A stretch of DNA of 64,000 bases from the NCBI GenBank assembly GCA_025602915.1, contig JAHLJZ010000058.1, forward strand, positions 62,001-126,000, written 5' to 3'. A model generated the notes under the pieces. The model saw only the letters and a program-made list of their open reading frames with translations. It had not been told where the DNA came from and did no database searches. The stretch's first letter is position 1; every line of letters begins with the position of its first letter. This stretch comes from Paraphysoderma sedebokerense (lineage: Eukaryota; Blastocladiomycota; Physodermatomycetes; Physodermatales; Physodermataceae). Below are positions 1 to 10,683 of this stretch, one piece after another. The position numbers were made by a program, and so were the translations under genes.

Positions 1-1157
1 TTGTATCAATTTCTTGCTTGTTACCACAGATGTCGAGTTGAGTGGACAGTAGATTACGATACTGTTGTCTCCTTTCATTTCTGTATTTTTCGTACTGTTA
101 TATTCTGAAAGTTTGCCTTGGCTGAAACCCAATCTCAATTTGAATTACTGAATAATGTTTGATTTTGAGTGATGAAAGTTATATAGAATATATCACTGCC
201 TTACAGATTGCTCCAAAGCAACCTATTGTCATGTTCAAAATTACTTTACTGCAGATCTTGTGCTTGAAATATACAATTTCTTCTGGTTTTTCAATCTAAT
301 TTTCAAACGTTATTTATGGAATTCTAAAGTAAGTATCTGAATTTCCCTTGCTCCAGCTGCCCAAATGCGCGCAGCGCTTAAAGCCTCCTACGTATCTCGA
401 CTCAAAACAAGTAAAGGAAAGTGAATCTCGACAAAACGAAAACTACATATTTTCACCCCTCCTATCACAAAATTTTATCCTTTTTGATTTTTCGGTACAT
501 TTTTCAGTATAATACCTATGCAGTAAACGAAACTGTCGGCTTGCAATTGTGTTTCTAGGTTGAATACGCAGAGATGTAACGGGCTAGAAGCATCTGGGTA
601 AATGGAGCAATGATCGTAAACCCCCACAATAGTGCAAACGGCCAGCCCGATATGCTAGCAAATGATATGAAATAATCATCTATTCTTGAAATGATTAGAG
701 CTTTTAACATTGCTCTAAAGCCGTAGCATGTTGACATCCAAGAGATATTGAGCGTTCACCCTACACTAAAGCCGGAAAGATAATGTCAGAGACCATATTC
801 AATTGTATATCACCATATAAATTTGACGTAAGAAGGCACATGTGATTTCTTATAGCTGTTCGCTAAGGCAGCTTCGTTAATTTCGCACACAGCCACACAC
901 AGTCTTGTCTGCGTTTTCTTATCATTGTAAACGAATCTCGCGATATGGAACGATTTTCAAGCGTTTCTGAAACTATCTGATGTGCGAAATCATCTGTTGT
1001 GGCCCACGGGAGCATTCACTTTCGCCGGAGAATTCTGATCGGTCGCGTTTGGAATTTATCTGACCTATTACTATTACGCATGGTGTTGCCGTTTTAAGAT
1101 AATTTGTGTGCTTGAAGTTTCTATACACCTTGCTGCACCGTGTTAAAGACAGTACTA
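1..1157. other. Left edge, no supported gene
   Basis: I see no conserved coding sequence here. A 60-codon ATG-started frame on the minus strand (737-555) encodes a hydrophobic stretch (GWPFALLWGF) but has no recognisable family and could be chance. The right part is presumably the 5' region of the receptor gene that starts at 1158. Confidence 0.5.
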
Positions 1158-2317
1158 ATGGCACAAATGCTTGTCGAAAAACCATGGATAATATTTCCCC
1201 AGAATAATTACGCGATCACCTTGGCAGCCGGGCTATCTCCAATGGCCGCTATTCTCAATACCATACTTTTATACAGATTTTATATACACAGAAGAAATTT
1301 AAGTAACGGATATTTGGTACTAATTAGCATGTGTTTCGGTGATTTTTTAAGTAGCATTTGCCTTAGTGTGTCCTCTATTTTGCACACCATCTCGTTTCAA
1401 CTTACATCAAAATGGTGTCAGTATGTTGGTATGGTTCTAATGACTGCTGCAAGTATGTAATTGTATCTGAAGTTCTAAATAATATTTGTGAACTAATATA
1501 CGTACTAATGTCTTCCATGGTAGGCACATCTGCTGCGTCCGCCTTTTTTATGAGTTTAGAACGTTACAGGCAAATTGTTCTGTCAAGAACGTTTTCAAAA
1601 AACCGAATAATTCAAACCATAATATTCATTTGGCTATTCTTTCCCTTTATGGCATCAATTCCTCTAATGACTGGAGCCGTCTACGAAGAGAGACCTTCTC
1701 AAGTATGGTGTCTCCCTGCATTCACAGGCCATGCAACCGAAAACCTGCCGTTCATGATAATGGCACATATCCTGCTGTGGACAGCATTGATAGGAATTCC
1801 GTTCTGTTATTGGAATATATATAAATTCGCATTGCATAATGGATTTAAATGGGGACTGCGAAAGGGGGCGATAACGGCTGTGGTGGGGCCATCAGCTTCC
1901 AGCAACACTGGTCATGATACGCGAAACTCGCAGACTTTGAAGACAGCGGGAATGGATTTATCAAGTCAAAGCGTAATAGTGGAGGAATATTCGAAAGCGG
2001 ATAATGCCTTACGATCTCAGTTAAGATTAACCAAGAAAATGGCACTTTTAGTTCTGCAATTTTACATTGGTGAGTAGAACCTTTGTTTGCGGCCTTAAAT
2101 TCCGCTTGTTAATGCTTAATGTTTTCCAATTTGCTCAGGATGGTTCGGCTTAGCTATATCATTTATGTTTGAAACCTTCCAAAACACCAGGATCTCTCCA
2201 GCGGGTGATTTTATACTTGGAACGTCCAATGTTCTGTCCTGGGTGCTGAATCCGATAATTCTACTAACCTTGGACAATCAACTAAAAATTCGATTTACAT
2301 TGCGACACAAGAGTTGA
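1158..2317 (+). CDS. Rhodopsin-like (class A-like) GPCR, copy 1
   Basis: Predicted seven-helix receptor of about 339 residues in three exons (about 1158-1452, 1524-2069, 2139-2317). Class A landmarks are visible: an Asn in helix 1 (ILNTILL), Asp in helix 2 (CFGDF), a Cys at the head of helix 3 (WCQ), an ERY triplet closing helix 3 (SLERY), Trp in helix 4, a Cys in the second outer loop (PSQVWCLP), Pro in helix 5, and an NP motif in helix 7 (LNPIILLTLDN). The aromatic CWxP motif of helix 6 is absent (QFYIGWFGLA instead). The position of the retinal-binding Lys of opsins, six residues before the helix 7 Asn, holds Val, so this is not a retinal opsin. A loop signature GFKWGLRKGA after helix 5 is shared with all copies in the array. 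The start is the first ATG that places a short outer N-terminus before helix 1. The ligand is unknown; coupling to the G-alpha 12 kb away is only plausible. Confidence 0.8.
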
Positions 2318-2640
2318 AGATAAGTGCATCTCAATATTGCCTTTAAAAATAAATCCATAAGGAGAATATAGCAGGTAATAGAGGGAATTCGTCAATTGCA
2401 ATTTGTAAGTGAGAAAGTAACGCCAATTTTGTTAAACCGTATTGTGAATGAACTCATACTATATTGCTACATGATGTCCCTCCATCCCAGACATCTGCCC
2501 ACTTGAATACTTGCTTTTCTTATTAATTGGTATCCAATAGCCCCATTGGGTTGCCTTTCATTCAGAGCTCAAAAATATTATCAAGAACCCTCAAGTGAAC
2601 TCATATTATCTTAATAAACGAGTGATTTGGGTAAACTCGG
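2318..2640. other. Spacer between receptor copies
   Basis: I see no gene. This is the 3' flank of receptor copy 1 and the lead-in to the receptor relic. Short stretches may be decayed receptor sequence but I cannot align them by eye. Confidence 0.4.
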
Positions 2641-3009
2641 TCATCATGGGTTTTCTTCCTCTAATTGGCGGCACATGTTATGAATAAAGTCCCTGTCACA
2701 TGTGGTGTCTTCCTTAGTTTTCTGGTAACTCGGCCAAAAACCTTATCAGCGTTGTTAAGGATACCTTTCTGCTATTGGAGAATTTATACGTTTGCTGCGA
2801 TTAACGGATTCAAATGGGGACTTCGAAGAGGGGCCACATCTGAACAAGATTTAAACAAATGTCGTCTGGAAACCATCCAGCAAACCAAGGTGTCGTCGTT
2901 AACTGACTTGTTATTGGGAATGACCAATGTGTTCTCTTGGGTTTTAAATCCGCTTATTATTTTAACATTTGACAGACGCCTAAAGTTTGAGGTCTTTCGT
3001 CGACGATGA
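2641..3009 (+). pseudogene. Deleted receptor relic, copy 2
   Basis: An open frame of 114 codons (2665-3009) keeps only the end of helix 5 and the following loop (FCYWRIYTFA, GFKWGLRRGA) and then passes directly to helix 7 (SWVLNPLIILTFDRRLK). Helices 1-4, the ERY motif and helix 6 are missing. It lies directly downstream of copy 1 in the same orientation and is closest to the NP-type copies (1 and 3) in helix 7. This is best read as a partial duplicate that lost most of its receptor body; a short expressed product is possible but there is no sign of selection for one. Confidence 0.7.
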
Positions 3010-3697
3010 TTTCAAAAGCTCGATTATTTCCCTTGTATTTAGTGAATATGAAAAGGACGGCGATGACATATATGGTAAAGAATATGTAGTTTATTGAAGA
3101 TCATCATTCCTGTAACAGCAAACAAATAGAATAATTTCAAGTGATTTCACTCTTTGAGATAACCCTGCACACTGAAACAAAGTAATGATATCAGCATTTG
3201 CGATGACTGTGCAACGTCGATTATCTCCTGCGTGATGTCTGACCGATATCGGGTATTGTCAAATGTCATTCGTGAACAAACCTATTCTCCACGATCGATC
3301 TAAAAGCCCCGAACTAATTGAATATTTTGTCGAGAGCGGTTTCAGAATCGTGTTGTTATTGTGTTCGTCTGGTAGAAACTGTTCAGCTGTAATTTGCGGA
3401 ATCTGGTCCATATTCGGCACTTGATTCCTTCTAATTCTGCGGTTGTTGTTTCGCTCTGGCGTTCTTGGGTTTCTTGGACGTCAGCGAGTACCTATGCTAA
3501 GACTGGTTTCGGGATTGCTATTCATGCACAAAGATAGAACCAGAATGCTACTTCATTTCTTGTTTGCGGCCAAAATTAATGTGATGCGCAATTTGCACGT
3601 AAGAAATATTGCATCATTGACATATGTCGTATTTGGCACGTCGAAAACACTGTTGAATGACGCGAGCAAAGTAAGTCTGCCAGATGGTTACAGATGA
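3010..3697. other. Spacer, no supported gene
   Basis: No conserved coding sequence recognised. The 84-codon plus-strand frame at 3443-3697 has no family signature and ends against the 3' end of the opposite-strand receptor gene. The interval separates plus-strand copies 1-2 from the minus-strand copies 3-6, so it contains the point of orientation change in the array. Confidence 0.4.
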
Positions 3698-4865
3698 TCA
3701 CCGCCAGATATGGTTACGGAATAACTCCTTGTAATGAACTTTTAGACGATTATCGATAGTGAATACAACAAGCGGATTCAGGACCCAAGAGATGACGTGG
3801 AGCATCCCAAAAATGTAATCGGTTGAAGGGGAATAAGTCGTGCCAGTAGCTGTTTCATACGCAAAACATATTCCTCGACCGCACCAACCTAAAATGTAGA
3901 GGCAAAACATAAAGAGTAGAAAACGTTGAGAGTTAGTGTCTAGACGATTCCCAGAGAATTTTCGGAATCATCAAACTCACCGACATAGAATTGGAAAACC
4001 AACAGTGACAATTTTTTGGTCAACTCGAGTTGAGACCGCAAAGCTGTTTCTCGGCTTAAATCATCCTCTAATGCCTGCTCACACGAAATTTCAATTTTTG
4101 AGGAGTTTGCATGCTCCTTGTTGACATCGACGCCCGCCGACGATGGTCCCAACACAGCAGTAAATACCCCCCTCTCCAAACCCCATTTAAAGCCATTTGA
4201 GACCGCGAATCTGTATATACTCCAATAACTCAAGGGAATTACTATCAGTCCTGACCAAACTAGAATGTTTGCTAACACTATAAACGGGATGTGCCAGATT
4301 GTGGGATTGGTAAAGCCAGGAAAACACCATACTTCACTCGGGCGAACAAGATAGTATGTTTCGGTCAGGAAAGGAACAAAACCGACAAAGGTGCAAATAA
4401 CCCAGGTAATGACAATCCCTGATATTATCTGAGTTGTAGAGAGGGGTCTTGAGAGGACAATTTGCATATATCGCTCTATACTCATGAACATGGCACATAC
4501 ACCCGACGTCGCTATTAGAATAGCTTTAGTTTAACGATGTCGAAGAAAACTCTTGATATCAAAAGTACTATCTTACCGGCGGTAATTGTTATAGACATAC
4601 CAGCAGCTTGAGACCATTCCCATTGCAGCTCTGGCGACAGGGTATGCAAAAGGGACGAAAGACTTAAGCTGCTTGTGCAGATAAAATCAGCGATGCAGAT
4701 GTTTATGAGTATGAGGTAACCATTTTTGAGTTGCCGCCTATGAATGAAAAATTTGACTAAAAGAATCATGTTGAGCACGACGGCTACAGGGCAGAGAAGA
4801 GCCAAGGAAATGTTGAACTGAAAATATTGTTGTGGCAGTGTCCATGGTGGTCTTGCTTGTGTCAT
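3698..4865 (-). CDS. Rhodopsin-like GPCR, copy 3
   Basis: Seven-helix receptor in three exons (about 4865-4577, 4510-3981, 3905-3698), minus strand. Start ATG at 4865 gives a short N-terminus (MTQARPPWTLPQQ) before helix 1. Visible landmarks: helix 1 Asn (VVLNMILLV), helix 2 Asp (ICIADF), ERY (MSIERYMQIVL), outer-loop Cys (PSEVWCFPGF), helix 5 Pro (VIPLSYW), loop motif GFKWGLERG, helix 7 NP (WVLNPLVVFTIDN). The helix 3 head reads EWSQ, so the usual disulphide Cys at that point is Ser although the loop Cys remains. The third inner loop is long and polar with a Ser/Glu-rich run before helix 6. Helix 7 resembles copies 1 and 2 rather than 4-6. Ligand unknown. Confidence 0.8.
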
Positions 4866-6593
4866 CGATGAACAACCGGTCCCCTACTTTACACAGAAAA
4901 AACGAAATGAGGAAGATGAGTCGAGTAACGGAATTAAGTAAAGGAGTGCACATACTGTGCCAGTTTGGCGTATTACCAACGATGGCGAACTTTTAACCGG
5001 GACACGAGCAAAGAATTTCGACTAATTAAAGTACTATTCCAACTTGAAATGTAATAGCTACACAACCTGCATATGTGTAACACTAGAACTATTCTTGGTG
5101 CTCTACATAAAAAGCAGGAAAACTGGCTATGTTCTCTTACTGCTCTCTTCAAACTCTTCAGCTTAGAAGTCAAGGCGTTTGACCCAAGTGCCCTTCTGTG
5201 CCTGCAATTACGTGTCATTCCCCTCGGAGAGCACAACTGCAGAACTAGGAACGTGGGGGTTGGGAGTTGAGACTGGATGAGAACGTACTAAACGGTACTA
5301 TCCATGCAAAGTATGCCTTCGTATTAAACTGAATAGAATCGCTGGATAGCGAGGGTTCATTCCCACTTTCCTTGCTCCATCGGTTCTACCGGGTGAATCG
5401 ATTGTCTGAATCACAATTGCAATTTTGTTCTACTAATCTATTTTCTGAATAACATTTACAATTTCAGAACAACTCGACAACAATGAAAGTTGATTGAACA
5501 ATGAATTGCTCCTAAGGGTAGGTCGGGGAGCTCCCCTTTCCATCTATGCCGCCAGAAACAAATGTACTAACAAAGGTAACCTCTTTCATGAATTATTCGT
5601 CAATACCCAGCCAAAATGACAAGAAAACCCGCTCATTCTCAGCTGATATAATGTCGAACAGATCATCTCTCATAAGCTCAATGGAGAATGGACTTTTAGC
5701 CGGTTTTGTTGAGTTATTAAACAGCGAATTCACAAACATCGTAAATTGCGTCTGTAAGCCGGTTTCAGACTGGAAAATAAACAGTTACATCCTGTCGTTG
5801 CCGCAATAATTGCGAAACCGGAGGCCGGTCTTAAGCTGCTCAGCCGTAAGGGAATGTAAACTGATCAACCTGGCGATATAACATTCGTGAGACCAATTCA
5901 AGATCGATCTAATCCAGATATCTACGTTAATGTCCCCGCAGGACAGCCTTCGCTCAGGCGAATGAGTTAAGTATAGTCGTAAAGAGATATACTGATTCTA
6001 TAAAGCCAGCATGTTGTGCTGAAAATGATCCATTATTAACGGATATTAACGACTCTAGGATTTAGGACTGAATATCATATTGGGAAACCAAAATAGCACG
6101 CACCGAGGGAATCGCTAGTTTAACAGAATAAGTCTACAGCTGATTTTCAGTCTGTAAGAAGACAAGTATGATAGACTGGACAAAGTTATAAGCTCAGATT
6201 CAAACGGCGACATTCTTTGACTTGAGCAATGGATGTCTATTGCGATCCCGCCCCACAAATTGTGAGTTTCTGGTTAGCTGCATCTAGGAATTGGCATATA
6301 AACATTATACAGATTTCTGAGCCGACTAATTTGAATGGCGGCACTATTGGCATGACAATTGTGAGTTGTTCTATTCCTGACATTCTGAATGGGTGTTAAA
6401 CTGCAGTCTACAAGAACCCATTAGTTACAGTTCTACCAGTGATCTTAGAATATATACATCAACTCGTAGCTTCTAATAGTGTCACAATGAATTACTGGTA
6501 CACCACATTATGGCTTTCTAGCATTTATCGTTCAAGTCGCTACAATTCCATGGTTGAGAAGTAGAAATTTGGCGTCATTAAGGCAGATGCTCC
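4866..6593. other. Long spacer in the receptor array
   Basis: 1.7 kb with no recognised gene. The plus-strand frame 5546-5809 (87 codons) and overlapping frames at 4973-5270 on both strands show no family motif and no clear splice context. I looked for receptor landmarks (FKWGL, ERY, LNP) on both strands and found none, so any lost copy here is beyond recognition by eye. Confidence 0.4.
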
Positions 6594-7768
6594 TCATGAG
6601 ATTAATTTGTCTTTGACAAGTCGTATTTTGAGCCGGTTGTCCATAGTTAATACAATCAGCGCATTCAGAAACCATGCACACACATGCATTGTCCCGAATA
6701 CAAAATCTACAAATGTGGAAAACATCGCTTGACGGGTGATTTCATAAGTAAAGCTGACTGCCAAGCCGAACCATCCTATGAAACGACCTCGACACTGTCA
6801 AAGTTTGTTTTAGAGTGTAGTCAGAATTGTTTACCCAGTACTCACCGACGTAGAACACCAGGATCAACAGTGCAAATTTTTTTGTTAATTTGAGCTGGGA
6901 TCGCAACGCGCTAGTGTCGACTACAGATTTCGTGAATGTTTTTGTTTCCTGTTCAGATAAACGTTAGACTGTTGGACCAGTATTCTCGAGTTTAAAAATT
7001 GAATAAACTTGCAGTCGATGCCCCTAATGCAGCAGTCACTGCTCCTTTCTGTAATCCCCATTTAAAGCCGTAAGAAATAGCAAATTTGTATATCTTCCAA
7101 TAACACCATGGAATAGTTAGTAGAGCAGTCCACACCAGAACTTGAGCCATGATCGCAAAAGGAAGATGTCTGCTTGTTAATTTTGTAATTTCTGGGAAAC
7201 GCCAAATTGCAGATGGGCGTACGTGGTAATAAGTTTCGGTTATGAAAGCCATGCTTCCAAATAGTGTGGAAAGGATCCAAATGAAGATAATTCCGATGAT
7301 AAGAATCGTTGAAGAAAATGGCGACGAATGCACTATCATAAAATAACGCTCGACACTAAGGAACAAAGCTGAAATTCCCGATACAGCTGCAACAATCATA
7401 GTTTTTACGATTAGACGAAGAATAATCTCTTCCACCTGTTCAAAGTAGATTGTTTAAGTCAACTTACTAGTAGCAGTAACGACAACCATGCCAACGGATT
7501 GACAGAGCTCCCACGGAACTTGGCCTGAAATTGCAAGCCAAATGGATGATACACAAACGCTGCAACTGGAAATAAAATCTGAAATACACATATTGATCAG
7601 AATGAAGTGTCCTTGTTTTAAATTTCGTCTTCGAATGCAAAAGTTAACTAAAAGGATAGCGTTTAAAATCACTGCTAGGGGGCCTAAAAAAATTATGGTA
7701 TTATTAAAATGAATATGCGAGGATGGGAGTACCCATGTTTGTCGAATATTGTCGAATTCCGATGACAT
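6594..7768 (-). CDS. Rhodopsin-like GPCR, copy 4 (ECL2 Cys replaced)
   Basis: Minus-strand receptor in four exons (about 7768-7469, 7400-7017, 6956-6848, 6782-6594). Helix 1 Asn (VILNAILLV), helix 2 Asp (CISDF), helix 3 Cys (LCQSVG), ERY (LSVERYFMIV), helix 5 Pro (TIPWCYW), loop motif GFKWGLQKGA. Two changes stand out: the second outer loop reads PSAIWRFP, with Arg where other copies have Cys, so the canonical helix 3-loop disulphide cannot form; and helix 7 has NA instead of NP (FLNALIVLTMDN). The intron after helix 5 appears to use a GC donor (gcaagt) at the phase-0 site where copies 5 and 6 have GT. The start at 7768 matches the MS-E-F start of copy 6. Ligand unknown; likely a functional but divergent paralogue of copies 5 and 6. 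Confidence 0.75.
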
Positions 7769-8514
7769 TCAGGAAATTCACGCCCTGATACTCGCGATAG
7801 ATATTGGACAGAAAATTATCACTTTGCTGAGTTGGAAAACCAAAACAAATATGTGAACTTCTACTTCATTGACGTAAGCTTTTGAATTCAAGGTATGGAC
7901 GTGGATGTATTTTTAAATACTGGACATTTGACTCTACTGTCGCTAGATATTCTTAAATGTGAGCATGATCGTTGAGGCTGCTGGCCCTGACGGTTCTGAC
8001 TTGAAATGTCCTCACTTTTGGGGACACATTTGGCATCAAGGCTAAACAGAATCTTCTTTTTCAAACAACTGAAAGAACAGTTGACACTGGATATCTGTGG
8101 GATATCCTCGGTTTGGTTAATATCGAATTAAGGACCTGATATATGGCTTTGGTTGTTCTCCTTACACTCCTTGATGATTGAGTAGATATTTATACACGAA
8201 TTGGAAGAATTGCCTAGTTTCTCCTGAATTTTATCCTGACGAACGTAAAGTTCCAATTTCTAGTAAGGACATTCCAGTTGCTGTTACACATCGACCACAT
8301 TGGCCTGTTTGAAATGCAGCATAAATCCAGTCCTTATCACTTATTTTAACAGATGTACGTAATAAGCAAATGATATAAAGTTATATTTGACTCTACAGTG
8401 TCATCTAATTATTTACCACAGCATCCCTAATCTACACAAATATTATCCGTACCAATTGAAATTATTTCTTGCTGTTATCTCTCCAGTCTCCAAAAAGGTT
8501 AGTCTGACAAAAAT
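7769..8514. other. Spacer between receptor copies 4 and 5
   Basis: No gene recognised on either strand; presumed 5' region of copy 4 and 3' region of copy 5. The short plus-strand frame at 8387-8593 is a shadow that overlaps the last exon of copy 5. Confidence 0.4.
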
Positions 8515-9728
8515 TTACTGCTCGCCCACACGGACTTTGAGTCGGTTGTCCAAGGTTAACACCATGATAGCATTCAAAGAACAGGCGAAGTAACGCAATG
8601 CCCCAAACACAAAATTAACTGCTGGGGAAGCTGGGGTTTGGCGGATCATGTCGGAAGCAAAACCTATTCCTAAACCAAACCATCCTATCCCAGAGGTAAT
8701 ATAAATTTGGGAATATTTATATGATAAAGTCGATATCATTTCGATTCAAATATTCCGATTTATTAGAGAGTATTTACTTACCACAATAAAAGACCAAAAT
8801 TACTGCTGCAAAATTTTTTGCTAATCGCAGTTGAAATTTTAAAGCATCATTGCTGACTATTAATTCTCGAGTAGATTTTCGCGTCCCCTAAAAGTTGCTG
8901 TTAGCCGTCTAGATCTAGCTTCTGTGATTCTAATTATTAGGAAATTTGAGTCCCAATTCTTCATTAGCTGTACTTACAGTTGACGAGCCCGTTGCAGTTG
9001 TGATGGTTCCCTTTCTGATTCCCCATTTAAAGCCATGCGTCACAGCATGTTTGTAAATCTTCCAGTAGCACCATGGAATCAGTATTAATGCTGTCCACAC
9101 CAAAACTTGAGCCGTAATTGAAAACGCGAGATGCCTGTTGCTTAACTTTGTCATGTCGGGAAAGCACAAAACCCCGGAAGAGCGTACTTGGTAATATGTT
9201 TCAGTCATGAACGGTATAGTCGTGAAAATGGTGGCCAGGCACCAAATTAAGACGTTGCCGATGATAAGCTTTTTATGTGATAAAGGAGACGAAAGAACAA
9301 TCATAGAGTAACGTTCCATACTGAGAATTACGGCACACATCGCAGTGACAGCTAAAAAGCAGAATTAAGACACTAGACTGTGAAAATTGCATCTCGCCTG
9401 TTCACAAAATTAATTCACTTGACTTACTTGTAGAAGTTACGATAATCATACCGGTGGATTGACACATTTCCCACGGGAGCTTTGTTGAAATAGCAAACGA
9501 TATAGACGTCACACTAACGGCAAAACTAGCTATCAAATCTGCGAAACACATATTCAATAAAATGAGGTATCCTTGCTTTAGCTCCCGTTTTCGAATAGCA
9601 AATTTTAACAATAGAAAAGCGTTAAGAGAAACACCAAGAATTCCCAGAAAGATAAAAGTATTATTATAAGGTACTTGTGACGGTGATAGTACCCATGGTT
9701 TCCGAACAATATCAATTCCTAAAGACAT
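8515..9728 (-). CDS. Rhodopsin-like GPCR, copy 5
   Basis: Minus-strand receptor with the four-exon plan of copies 4 and 6 (about 9728-9429, 9352-8981, 8888-8784, 8688-8515). Landmarks: helix 1 Asn (VSLNAFLLL), helix 2 Asp (CFADL), helix 3 Cys (EMCQSTG), ERY (LSMERYSMIVL), outer-loop Cys (SSGVLCFPDM; the usual Trp before the Cys is Leu), helix 5 Pro (LIPWCYW), loop motif GFKWGIRKG, helix 6 (VFYCGWFGLG) and helix 7 with NA rather than NP (CSLNAIMVLTLDN). Start ATG 9728 gives an N-terminus (MSLGIDIVRKPW) matching copies 4 and 6. The C-terminal tail is very short (KVRVGEQ), leaving few phosphorylation sites. Ligand unknown. Confidence 0.78.
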
Positions 9729-10683
9729 TTAAGTTATTCGCTTGAGTAACACGAGAAACGGAAAAACTCGCAATATTTTAAACCGAGAAGCGTTAACAAA
9801 ATGTTAGATTCGCAACTTAAAAATCCGTAGTTTTATGAGAAATTTTTTTTTAAAATTTGTATTTCAGTATCAGTATGGATGTCGCCCTATTATATATTAC
9901 AGTCTGACGAAACGCTGCGTTTGTACGACGAACGGCGATTGGCCAATCGTTCGGACATTCTCGAGAGTCCAGTACCTTGAAAGAACGAGATTCGAGAGCA
10001 AGCGATATGCACAGAATGATGTCAAATTGTTCACAATGAAATTCATGAATATTTGCTCCAAACATAACCATGAATGGAAGGTTCTTTCATTTTAATGTTG
10101 ATAAGGAGTATGGACGAGTCCAGAGTATTCTGGGAGATACGAAATTGCCTGATGCACAAAATAAATAATGTACGCATAGACTAATTCAATTGCAGAATCC
10201 TATCGACAATCGCATTGTCAAAAGTGCGCTGAAATCTGAGAGGTCCTTTTCCGTTATTCGAACGCGTCTTTCTGACGACACCGGCGTTTTAGTAGTTAAT
10301 AACTAGTCAGTATTAAGTAATTTGACAAGTCACATCATTTGACTATCACCATCATTTTGGCAGTAGTTTAAAATCCGAATTAACTGAAACAGTTCAAACC
10401 CTAACGTATGGGGTTAATAATACACCGAAATCTTATGTACAATTTCACCAAATGACCTACAGATTTGAAGGATGACGGAAATAAAGGTAGGGAGATTATT
10501 GATTTTTCATCAAATGATATTTTAATAATTTATGAAAGGAAGTCGGAAGTTGAGGGTTTGTCATATATACTCTTAAATACATAAACACAAGCAGTCAAGC
10601 ACTACCGAGAATCTGTTCAAATTCTGTACAGCTATTCATGTTCAAGATACCGTCAATTATCATCATCACAAAACACAACTTAA
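9729..10683. other. Spacer with no supported gene
   Basis: About 950 bp between copies 5 and 6. Two overlapping open frames on opposite strands (9835-10095 plus, 10071-9850 minus) have no family resemblance; mutual overlap argues that at most one is real and probably neither. The section 9930-10000 carries a CCAAT palindrome listed separately and probably belongs to the promoter of copy 5. Confidence 0.4.
9936..9949. promoter_or_regulatory. Palindromic double CCAAT box
   Basis: The 14-bp sequence CGATTGGCCAATCG is a perfect palindrome made of two back-to-back CCAAT boxes and sits about 210 bp upstream of the start codon of receptor copy 5. CCAAT is the binding site of the fungal HAP/CBF complex. 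Function here is inferred from the motif and position only. Confidence 0.35.

Noticed and set aside
5546-5809. 87-codon open frame as a gene
   Set aside because: No family motif, no splice context, and it lies in a spacer of the receptor array.
9835-10095. Overlapping open frames on both strands
   Set aside because: They overlap almost completely, have no recognisable motif, and the region is better explained as promoter of receptor copy 5.
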